DNA from: Halocafeteria seosinensis
Lineage: Eukaryota; Sar; Bigyra; Bicosoecida
Assembly: GCA_001687465.1 (NCBI GenBank)
Contig: LVLI01000061.1
Location: 1 to 55,060, forward strand
Direction: 5' to 3'
Length of the DNA: 55,060 bases
This document shows, in pieces, positions 38,475 to 48,161 of the stretch; within the stretch, counting starts at the first letter, position 1; every line of letters begins with the position of its first letter. The position numbers and the translations under genes were made by a program. Below the pieces are notes generated by a model. The model had not been told where the DNA came from. It saw only the letters and a list, made by a program, of their open reading frames with translations, and made no database searches.

Positions 38475-40720
38475 ATGAATTCCTACAATTCCATGAATTC
38501 CTTCCCTGATTTCGACGTCGATAGGGCTCTAGTGAGTACCCTTCATAATCATACTTACAAGTAAAGGTAGAAAGAATATGCTATAATTGTATTTATGTGT
38601 AAATATGCAGGATAAAACACTTGGATCATTGGCTAAAGCACTGAGGAAAAAAGGGTAAGGATTCCAATTCTTCTTTCCTACAGCATAGAATTCCTTTCAT
38701 GGATTATCGTGTAATACAGGCACACTCAAGCAAGTCTATTCACAGGTACGGCTATCTTAATTCCAATTCTATAGACTGTTGCCTTGAAATTTTTGGAAAT
38801 GAGCCATTGCGGTACCTACGGCAGACTTGGTACGCGAACTGACCCGCGGGAGGAACTCCTCTTCGTGTGCATCTACGTTGAATTTTCGGGACACGATAAA
38901 TGTAAGTTCGCTTATTCGCCAGACTCTATCAATAAATCGTCAATCTGTGCATATGGCCCAAGTTTCAGCTTCTCGATGAGAATTCGGGAGAAGATGTGGA
39001 AAACGCAATGGGCTGTCTGCACGAAATTTTAGAAGCGATGCCTTCAACTAAAGTGTCAAATCTACTTAGTACTCTGCAAAGCTGTGTTCAAGTCATTGAT
39101 CGTCAGACATCGAATGGCTCTGCTCGTGCTACGACATCTTGTTCTCTGAAGAAATCACGAACAAGTGGACATAAACGCGCGGAAGTGCCCGCTTCTCTCT
39201 CCCCTAAGAGTCCCAAGGTAGTTGGATTCGAGTTAGACCAAGATTCTCCGGAACAGTTTAGAAACAACTACTGGCTTGGCAACAGGAGGCATACGCGTGA
39301 ACATCAACAAGCAGCTGGGTCGGAGAGAGCCAACTGTCTGCAAGACGTTGAAGAAAGCACCGCGAATACTCCCGTATCCCCCCAGTGGAGGAAAGAGAGC
39401 AAGAAGCAGCAACTGCAATATGTAGCCAACGAACCGATCCGCAAACTACTAGGATTTCCAAAGCCAAATGGCTGTGGAGACTGGAGTGGTCTCACTGGAG
39501 GTTTTGAACGGCGACAGAAGCACATCCGATCAAAATCATGCTTCGACAGTTCCATCGACAAGAAACAAACAACACTAACTGTACCTCCGCTTTCCACCAC
39601 AGAACGAAGGAGTATAAGCAACGTCCAATCGAATTCACGTAATTTCAAATCCCGTGGACGAACACACGCAGTTGCAATGGACAAACACCGCCGAAAGCGC
39701 TTTACATTTCCGGTGAAATTGAGTCGTAGACCCCGTACATCCCAAAATTCGAGTGCCGCTCAAACAGTTAGTAGAGACGCTCCATCCGTGGCTAAGACAA
39801 CTAAAAGAGCGCTCGCTGACGACGACCATAATGCAAAACAAAATACTCGAGATGAGCAAGCAGGGGGTAAGAAGCTACCTGAGCATACTGAATTGGATCA
39901 GAGCGTCACCGAGTCCGCCGTACATCGGGTAAACGAATCACACTCCAACGGGCAGTCAAGTTTAAAGGAGATCGATCTGGGAAGCGTCGTAGTGAATTCA
40001 ACAGGCACTAGCGGTCTCCTATCAACTACAGCGGACAAAGTCTTCTCAGCGACGTCCCAAATACAACCGTCGGAAAACTTAAATGACTCGGAAGCCAATG
40101 CGGTAAGTGATTCGGAGACACTTGGCGGGGGAAATAGAGGTATTGCAATCCCCGAGCAAGGAAGCGAAGCAGCATCGGACGAAGTAGCATTACCCAACAA
40201 CGCAATTTTCCATGAAGATTTGAAGTTTTGCGTCCAAACTCCATACGTACCTCCTCAAGAAAATGTAGAAATGAAAGCCCCTAAACGACGTGGTCGCGAT
40301 CCTCACGGTTCCGGTGACCTCGAACCAAATACACCCTGTCAACACCCCGGGCTTCCCATGCCTCACTTGGGCAATGTGGATTGTGCTCCAAAGGAGCCTT
40401 CCGAGCTTGAACAGGGGCATTTTACTCCCCAACGCAGTCGACCATGGTCACTGTCGTTTCTGTCGCTTGGAAGTTGTAGCAGAGAAAGGACCTATCAAAA
40501 CAAAAAGCTCTCCAGTGAGCTCTTGAGCGCTTATGACCGAAAAGAGTCTTTACAGAAGCACTTCGGTCAGGAAAGCAGCTACTCACAGCAGCGCGATGGA
40601 CGTACACAACTATTGCAAGATATATCCAACCAGAAGAACAGTAGGGAGATCCCAGATACTCCGTCCTTAGAGGGCACCAACTATTCGCGAAGCGAGCCTT
40701 CCGACTCGACAACGGTTTGA
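38475..40720 (+). CDS. Disordered 651-residue protein with a helical N-terminus, five exons, unknown function
   Basis: Exons 38475-38531, 38611-38654, 38720-38745, 38825-38901 and 38969-40720 join in frame. The first 100 residues look folded and helical (DVDRALDKTLGSLAKALRKK, then FTDLVRELTRG and NAMGCLHEILEAMPSTKVSN) with a loose likeness to LisH-type dimerisation helices that I do not rely on. The remaining 540 residues are Ser, Thr, Arg and Lys rich and probably disordered. The three small upstream exons (57, 44 and 26 bases) each have canonical GT-AG ends and preserve frame, with introns of 65-79 bases as elsewhere in the window. Without them the long exon would have to begin at a non-ATG codon. 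Its last 40 coding bases overlap, antisense, the end of the DUF268 gene. Confidence 0.65.
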
Positions 40721-41886
40721 TCCTTGTGAGTGTTATTCTTCTGGAGTAAAAACACGGGCTCGTACGACTTCATTTTCGGAGCAGGTGTGTGATACCGTGC
40801 TTCATCCCATCCATATGTTTCAAGAAGTCTCCAATGCTCCAACATCAACGGAAGGCGGATTGGCCCTGCATAGGCACGTCACCAGAACATATACCCATGC
40901 AAAGGCTTGCAAATTAGCCTACATTCCATCCAACTTACCGTAACGACGATGCATGTTCCACACCAATGAATCTTTCCCTATTGGTACTGTGAGAAGCATG
41001 GTGCCATTGGGGCGAAGCGCAGCTCTGGCCTCATCCATGGCTAGTAGATCACCATCAGGCGCAATAGGGTCTCCATACCGCCCAAGTCCATCATGGTCAA
41101 AGCTGATGACCGAACCAATGAATAGTTTTGTGTAGGACCCCTTCTTCTGTTAGCAGAGAGACTTACCTGGAAATTGAAAGCGCGACATCGTGTTCAATTC
41201 TCTGTCGTTTTTCGGAGGATGCCGGGCTACTCAGTGCTTCATCAAATTCATCCTTAGTAATCGTGTCTATCCTTTCATGTTCATAGGTCAAGTTATTGTA
41301 CTCAATCGTGAGAACCGAACTGGCATTCAATGCCAGTGCCAATGTTTCAATTCGAGGTGCTGTCGAGCCGTAGACCGCAACTTTGGCTCCATTGAACATC
41401 TCTTTGTTAGCGCGTAATGCCTGTCAGCAGAGGAAACTATACATTTTCCTCTCAAACGACCGCGAAGCGAAGTGAAGAGAAACTTACCTTGATGACATAC
41501 AGCATGGCTTCATTCGAAACCAGTGCTGGAAGGATTGTTTCCGAGACTCCATGCAGTAACTTACTCGCCTCTTCGATTTGGGCCTGAATTTCATGTTGAC
41601 GAAATACGAGGTGGGTTCCCTTCCCTTCGCGGCTGTCGTCGACCAACAAAGTGTCCACAGGAATCGCTCCGCAGCGAGTGAACGCCCACCGTAAATCCGC
41701 GGGAATCTCATCGGGAGGTGGAGTCCCATATCCAAGAGGATACCGCTCAGGAACCAAGATACGGCTAGAGTTCGAGCACTCGGATCCGTAATCTTCATCT
41801 GGAGCATCTTTTGTTGCTTCCTTGGAAAAAGAAGTTGGAATCAGAGTTACGAGGATCAAAATCCACGAAGTTCGGATAGGATGCAT
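40681..41886 (-). CDS. DUF268 family protein (methyltransferase-like), four exons
   Basis: Exons 41488-41886, 41167-41420, 40939-41102 and 40681-40865 give 333 residues. The core matches the pattern I know for DUF268: VAVYGSTAPRIETLALALNA, VLTIEYNNLTYEHERIDTIT, SFDHDGLGRYGDPIAPDGDL, then a proline-glycine block typical of Rossmann methyltransferases (LRPNGTMLLTVPIGKDSLVW) and MHRRYGPIRLPLML. The N-terminus is a signal peptide or anchor (HPIRTSWILILVTLIPTSFS), so it acts in the secretory pathway, possibly as a Golgi-resident SAM-dependent enzyme on glycans; that role is inference. Its stop at 40681 lies inside the coding region of the convergent plus-strand gene, giving a 40-base coding overlap. 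Confidence 0.85.
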
Positions 41887-42253
41887 TGTTGTTTTCTACA
41901 GCCAAAGAAAGAAGGTAGTTGGGATATTACACTTTACGCTTGTCTACATTCATCCACCTTGTTCCTTGAGGTAAAACAAAATTATGCAACGAATCAATCC
42001 GCTTTCGATACGACTAACTAAGCAAGTTGCAACCCTTTGAACGAGCCAGTGCTTCAACTTTTCTACAGGCCAACGATTACTCTTGCCGATTGCTGATTCC
42101 ATAGGGTGATCATAGCTGAACACGTAGACAGAAACTAGTCCATTACATCTATTACATTATCGTGCATTGGCCAGGCGGGATTTCTGCAGACGAAACAACG
42201 CTCATTGCCAAGAAGTTAACGTCGACATAGATACAGTGTCTTCTCTACTGAGA
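41887..42253. other. Intergenic region between DUF268 and PEX19 genes
   Basis: It contains the DUF268 upstream region and the PEX19 3' flank. I see no further gene or repeat. Confidence 0.45.
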
Positions 42254-43601
42254 TTACGTACGGCCCATATTCGGCAATCCAGATCCCATATTAGGTAGAT
42301 TGGGCATGCCATCTTGTCCCATTTCCAAACCAGGAGCCAACTCTTTAATGATTTCAGGAGGTGGTTGTCCACACTCTTGGAGCTGCAAACGATTCGTATA
42401 TAGCTTGAGAAGGGAATTCGCTGGTACAACATAACAAGAGAGCTTCCTTACGTCTTGGATGATTTCCATTAGCTTCGGAAAGTTATCCGGTTCTGTGGCG
42501 TAGGTATCACATAGTCTTTGAAATTGCTGGTACATTTTCCCGTATCTGTGCAGGGCTTCCGAAGAGATCAACTTATAGCGGAGTGTAAATCAGGAGGAAC
42601 AGCACCTATGCAATACATACTTTTCATATTCTTCTTGGGTCAAACCATCCTTGTGAGATGCAAGCCAACTAGGAAACTGTGTGGATTGACAAAAAGAGTT
42701 AAACAGCAACAGAAACAGATAATTTCCCCCTTCAAGGCTTCAGCTTACTCGTTTCGTAATCTCCACCACCGGTTCATACATTATATCCTTGGAGAGCAAC
42801 TGTTTCATCATATTGTCAACTACCGATTGAAAATCGTCTTTCTTGCCCATCTCTTCAAACTCTTTCATGATATCGTTCATAGCCTGTCCGGTAGTAAATA
42901 AATCCGAATCACAATCTAGTCACCTTTTTTTTTTCGACGCAGCTCTAGTTTGCTCACCTCGTCACTCATTTGTTCTCCATTCGACTGATCCGTATCACTT
43001 GCGGCTAATTTTTGCATCATCTGTAATGACATCATTTGAATCAAGTCGGACGTTGGGCCACAACACCACTTTTTTGGTATTTTTTTCCACTTACTTCCAT
43101 AGCTTGTCGAATAGATTCATCAGCATCTTCGGAATCTCCAGTGGGCGCCGCATCGAATGATGTACCTCCTTGGCCATCAGCTACATTGGCGTTCTTAGCA
43201 TCCTGTGTTGTTTGCTCCAATACGGACTTGAAGTCAGGCGCCCGTAGCTGTTTCATCAGCTCTTCAAAGCCCTGTGCAAGTACAATCTCCGATGAATCTT
43301 TTCCACTAACAACTAGTATAGAGTAAATTACATCCTCTCGTACCTGTTCTAGCTGTTCATCGCCCTTTAATGAAGAGTAATCGTACCCTGTTGCAGCTTG
43401 ACCTTGGGCCCCTCCTCGGCTCGAAGAAGACGGCGCTGTGGCGGCCGCTGCTTGCTGTGCATACGTATCGCGCTTCGCAGTGTTATTAGAAGACGTATTA
43501 TATTCAGCATTTTGGTCGTCATCCTCTAAATCGTCCTCCTGGATGTGATATAGGGCTTCTTGGAGGAGGTCCTCCTCGGAGGAGGCGGCCATTTTCTTCA
43601 A
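42254..43601 (-). CDS. PEX19: Peroxin 19, peroxisomal membrane protein import receptor, seven exons
   Basis: Exons 43344-43601, 43095-43271, 42958-43020, 42749-42883, 42621-42676, 42452-42545 and 42254-42382 give 303 residues, almost the length of human PEX19 (299). The acidic N-terminus ([10 protein letters not shown]), the region with GFEELMKQL, and the C-terminal cargo-binding domain ([20 protein letters not shown], then [20 protein letters not shown] and [18 protein letters not shown]) follow the family in order. PEX19 binds newly made peroxisomal membrane proteins in the cytosol and delivers them to PEX3. The usual C-terminal CaaX farnesylation box is absent: the protein ends in GLPNMGRT. 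Intron 1 is 72 bases with no in-frame stop, so a retained-intron form would be 24 residues longer. It diverges from the RagC/D gene across 111 bases. Confidence 0.93.
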
Positions 43602-43712
43602 GTTAATACACGATATATACTAGATATACTCCAAAATGGGTTGATGTATAGTATACCTATATGTTTCAATAGTTTGCCTGGATGTCCAACAATTCATTTA
43701 GAATACCCTACA
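43602..43712. promoter_or_regulatory. 111-base bidirectional promoter region of PEX19 and RagC/D
   Basis: The start codons of the two genes face away from each other across 111 bases. The sequence includes tacacgatatatactagata, a TATA-like AT-rich core near 43609-43626. Which gene uses it is not visible. Confidence 0.5.
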
Positions 43713-45272
43713 ATGGCAGAAAAGGACGAAGAGCAACCTCCTGTGATCCTCCTGGTGGGTCCACGGCGTGTTGGAAAGACCTCTATACAGCGTGTCGTCT
43801 TCCATAAGATGTCCCCCCATGAGACCCTTTTCCTGGACCCGACCGGAGCCAATGTCAGCACCATGGCCGGGACGGGGAGCGTCCCCGGAGGGGTTACACC
43901 CAACAGTCTCGTGCAAAGCCACCACCATCCCACCGCACAGCACCATCAGGGACGAAGTGGAGGAGGTCCTGCCTCAGCAGCGTCGGATGGAGTGGCCAGC
44001 AACTCCATGGTCGGTGACAGCCAATTCGCAGGGCTCGGAGGCATGGGCTCCCAGCGCCCCGAAGTGTCCTTGATTGCCAACAACCCACTCGTGAAATTTG
44101 AGATATGGGACCTACCGGGAGATTTTGACTTCTCAGGTAAGAAGCATGTGTAGCTGCTCGCTGCTTGTTGTTAACACGCTCGTACGCCTCTGGTTGTGTG
44201 CGAGGTGCAGCGGGAGCATTCTTCCAGAATAAGGTGCATATTAGTGAAGAGGAAATTTTCAGACGAGCAGGAGCGTTGATCTTTGTCGTAGATGCGCAAG
44301 ATCAGCCCAGAGAAACAATCGAGCTCTTACGAGATGTACTCTCTCGTGATGCTTTGCGCAAAGCTCGCGTGCCTGTGGAAATATTCCTCCATAAAATGGA
44401 TGGAGATCTGTTCCAGAGTCACCAACACAAGGCTGGTATGTAACATCTCGTGATACTATGTATGGCAAATGGCTGCATATTGCATGCTGGTTGTTGCAGA
44501 ATGCCAGACTCAGTTCCAGACAGAGGTACATCATAGCCTGAAGGACTGTCATGTGAACATATCATATCATCAAACTTCAATCTACGATCATACAATTTTC
44601 GATGCGTTTAGCCGAGTCGTACAGAGGCTCGTTCCCCATTTGCAAGTTATGGAAAAGCTATTGGACTCATTCACATTGGCTGCGCGAGCGAACAAGGCTT
44701 TCTTATACGACGTTGTCAGCAAACTTTATCTCGTGACCGACTCTTCACCTCCAGGAGACCATACGTATGAACTATGCGCGGATATGCTCGATGTAGTTGT
44801 AGATGTGTCTTGTATCTACGGCCAAGCACAAAGGGGTTTTACCCGTACTCGAGCAAGCACACTTGGTCCTCAAACTCCTGAAGAAACAACAGATTCAGTC
44901 GAAGCTGAATTGGAAATAGAACCAGAGACCTATGCATTTGATGATAACAGTGAGGCGTGTATCCGCTTGGGAGATGGAATGGCCCTCTATCTTCGCGCAG
45001 TGGTGCCGTATATTGCGCTTGTCGCGCTAGTGAAGGATGAAGTGCCTACAGCAGCTGAGACTAACAACCAGTCTTTCTGGGGAGCTGAGGTATCGGACAC
45101 AGCAGGAGGACAGAATCAAATTCTATCACAAGAAGCTCTCGAGATGGGAGTACGGGATAAAGGGCTACTAGAGTATAACGTTAAAGTACTGAAAGATGTT
45201 TTAAATCGTTTATTCTTCAATGAGGGAACGGAACATAAGGAAAAAGCAGATACTGATGCTGACAACTTATAG
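43713..45272 (+). CDS. RRAGC: RagC/D-type (Gtr2) GTPase with a long switch-region insertion, three exons
   Basis: Exons 43713-44136, 44211-44435 and 44500-45272 give 473 residues. The GTPase part has the P-loop [20 protein letters not shown], the DxxG-type box WDLPG and the blocks [11 protein letters not shown] and IFLHKMDG. The C-terminal roadblock-like domain is very close to the family: [39 protein letters not shown] and [19 protein letters not shown]. Rag GTPases act as RagA/B-RagC/D pairs at the lysosome or vacuole and recruit TORC1 when amino acids are plentiful. Unusually, about 65 low-complexity residues (His, Gly, Ser rich) are inserted between the ETLFLDPT switch I segment and the [10 protein letters not shown] strand. 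Start at 43713 is chosen because the family begins near here, though the frame is open to 43560. Confidence 0.93.
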
Positions 45273-45637
45273 CCAATCCTTGTGGTGGACAATATAAATG
45301 AAATGCCAAAGACACGGCTTGCATCGATTTCTCGAATGAGGCAGAAGCAGAAACGTTAGACGATAGCTGAACGGCTTTCCTTGCGGGTCCAATAATTTCA
45401 ACACAGCCTCTAATAGACGATCATAGTAGACACAGTATCAAAACTTGGAATTCACTCCCATGTAAGAGCGGGGATCTCCCTGTCGAAAATCGTTATGTCC
45501 GCCAGGCCCAAGCGAGTCGATATGGTCTGCGAAGTTGACTGATAGCGGTGGCGTTTGGCCCTCGTTGTAAGCTGTAGTACGGAAGATAGTGGCATTAAGT
45601 GTTCAGCTCCACCCATCACAAAAAGAGTCTGGGATCT
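45273..45637. other. Intergenic region between convergent RagC/D and Zn2Cys6 genes
   Basis: It holds the two 3' ends. No gene, repeat or RNA seen. Confidence 0.45.
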
Positions 45638-46567
45638 TTACATACATTGCTGGAAGGACGCTGGAAGGTTATCCATGTAGGCTTCTTGCGAGCCTATAGC
45701 GCCATACTCGCTTACTGGTGGATGATAAGGGTATTGCTGATGATACCGCGAATCATTCTCGCTGCTGCTCCTTCTTCTGTTTTTCCTTTTTGACTCGACC
45801 CCCTTTGACTTCTTCTTTGTTGCCGCCTTACCATCTACACATACATCCTTCTTTCCTATCCGAAGACATCGGTCACATGGTCGCTGCAGCCAATCAGCAA
45901 ACAACTTACTGCAAGAGAAAATCGATTCCTAAGACAACACTGTACGTACCCCTCCATCACATTTTCGCTTTCCTATTTCACAGGGGCGACAAGCCGTTCC
46001 ACTTCGATTCTTATCACGGCGCTTAGCTTTTCCTTCGGCGGAAATCGTCGTACGCTTTCGGTCAGAGGATGCGGCATCTGTCGTTATATTTTCCTGTGTC
46101 GATGCAGCTGCCGAGCCACTGCTATATTCTCGACTTTGAGGTGGCACAAAGTAAGGCTCTTCCATCATGTTATCATCGACTGCTAACTGGAAAGACTGGT
46201 ATAAGTTCTCATTAGGTTGTTCAGGTTTGGCCCGTTTGGAAGCAGGTTGCTCGTGCTCAACATCGATACCACCTTGCTCATGAAGCGAAGCTGGGTCGTC
46301 CATGGAGTAAGACGGTACTCCTAGAATTGCAGAATCAACATTTTCTCCAAATGCACTTGGTTCCAGGAACCCTTCAGCTCCTAGCTCGGTGGAGACCGGT
46401 GCTGTTTCCATCGCGTTCGTCCCTGAATGGCGCTTCTTCTTGTGGCTTTTGCTCCTTTTCGACTTTGAGGAGCTTCGTCCTTCGCTGCTTCGCTTATGCT
46501 CACTTCCCGGCATCGTCCAATTCTCCTGTGGTTCCCAAGGTACAAAGTCGAAAATGTCGTCGTCCAC
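45638..46567 (-). CDS. Zn2Cys6 (GAL4-type) zinc-cluster transcription factor, two exons
   Basis: Exons 45950-46567 and 45638-45883 give 287 residues across a 66-base intron. The cluster C193-x2-C196-x6-C203-x5-C209-x2-C212-x8-C221 (CRPCEIGKRKC plus CDRCLRIGKKDVC) is the binuclear zinc motif of GAL4-type DNA-binding proteins, and it is completed only by splicing: the intron falls between residues 206 and 207. A basic tail (KKKSKGVESKRKNRRR) follows. The N-terminal 190 residues are acidic and Ser rich, with a lysine/serine stretch (KSKRSKSHKKKRH) that could be a nuclear localisation signal, and hydrophobic-acidic patches (DDDIFDFVPWEPQE) like an activation domain. Classical fungal members carry the cluster at the N-terminus, so its C-terminal place is unusual. 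Targets are unknown. Confidence 0.82.
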
Positions 46568-48161
46568 CGTCCTCCCTCAGACGGGGGCAAACTCCTGCGC
46601 AACTGCACGGGAAATAAAAACCAGCCGCCAAAGCCCCCTGATGATATTCCTTCTCCAAAGTGAAGTGAAGGAGGAAAAGGGATTCTCGTCGTCTTTTCCG
46701 CAATGGTGGCCTTGCCTTCAAATTCTTCTTTTTCGTCGCAGCCCCCTCTGCTTTCCGCTACGGAAAAGGAATCCAACGTGAGGAAAGCGGGAAGGGGAAT
46801 GACAGGTGTGTCACCTGTGGAAACGAGCAAACGAGAGATTGAAATAAGAACAAGGGTCATCAATGCAGAAAAAATGTGTATAATCAGGCAAGCAGAAAAA
46901 AGGCAGCTCCTCTCCAACGGCCTCACTGTGCCACATGGATCAGTCCCCCCTTTCGGTTCCCCTTTAGAGAGTCCCACTGTCTTTTTGGTGCTCCCCTTTG
47001 TCGTCCCCTGTACAAGGATAGTTGAAGTTGAAGTCCTGAAGCGAGGAATCGAAACCTGCAACGTGTTCACAAGTAGGTTAACCGGAAGTCTTGAGAGCAG
47101 GCATCGAAAACTTGTCGTTCATTGGAAGTACTAGAGAGTTTAATTTACGAGAAAAGAACCCACAAGCTAGTGAAAACCAAAATACGAGGGTGCGAATGAA
47201 CACTGTGAACAGCAGTCTGAGAAGTTCAACAGGTTGGTTGGAAGTTAAGGGTTAAAGTCATGACTTACAACAGCGCGGCAAGGTGATACTAAATCTGCAG
47301 AAGAAATTAAGCGTGGATGTTGCATTCGACCTGTGAGAGGTCGGCACTCGGGAGCTGAGATTTGGACAATGAGAAGAAGCTGCCTGGAGTATGTACGGTA
47401 TGTGCGCAACTGCTTAAAGTGTAAATTGCTCCGTCTCAAAGTTACAGTGACGTTCATGTTTGATCCAGCTCTGAGACTGATTGATTAGTGGTCGTTTGAA
47501 CGAATAGTAGTTGTTTCTAACGTCGTGCTCTTTCGCTCGCTTACGTTGTGGAAACCGCTTCAAGAATACTTTGAAACAGCAGACTCTGAGACTAATTCAC
47601 AGTCTTGCGGGAAAGGCGCACACCCCGTCGTCGTAGTGATCAGTAGGCATATCAGCGGCATTCCTGTTCTCTTTCTTGGAAGTGCAAGCGGCCTGGTATT
47701 GGATAGTCCTCTACCCCTGGACGACGACCTCCTCGAGGAAAGGAGGTCTGTCTGAGGCATCTACGCAAGGACGTAAGATCCTTCACCCTAGGGCTCATTG
47801 TTCCTAAAGTTTAGGTGTGCTCGTCGGGCCGCGAGACAAGTTGTCGCCAGTTCTTGTTGCGACCGGTGCAAGCCGTTGACTGAGTCAACCAAGTCTTTCA
47901 ACCTGAAACGAACAAAATGTGCTGTATGTAAAACTAAGGGAATCGCTATGTTTGTCTACTTTCCGCTGTATGCAATTCATTGAATGACATTTTGATGGTT
48001 CTGTGAATTGGTAAGTTTATCGCATCCCTGCGACGAACGAGCGCGCGTTTTCTGTATCCTCTTGCCGGTATTTTCGGTGCTCATCATTAACGAGATAGAT
48101 ATTGCCAGTTTGTAATTGTTTATTTTATGTGGGTATAACATTGCAGAAAGTTGGGAGCGAA
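46568..48161. other. 1.6 kb region between divergent Zn2Cys6 and ciliary genes
   Basis: Open frames exist on both strands (plus 46703-47134, 143 codons; minus 46381-47070, overlapping the start of the Zn2Cys6 gene), but they cover each other and neither has a recognisable feature. Near 48007 a GTAAGT-type donor and the acceptor at 48146 suggest an intron in the 5' leader of the downstream gene. Confidence 0.4.

Noticed and set aside
38812-38824. A 13-base micro-intron in the 38 kb gene
   Set aside because: A normal 79-base intron (38746-38824) fits the phase of the correctly read third exon, so no micro-intron is needed.
46381-47070. Minus-strand frame of 229 codons upstream of the Zn2Cys6 gene
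   Set aside because: It overlaps the Zn2Cys6 coding exon in another frame and has only a vague hydrophobic stretch.
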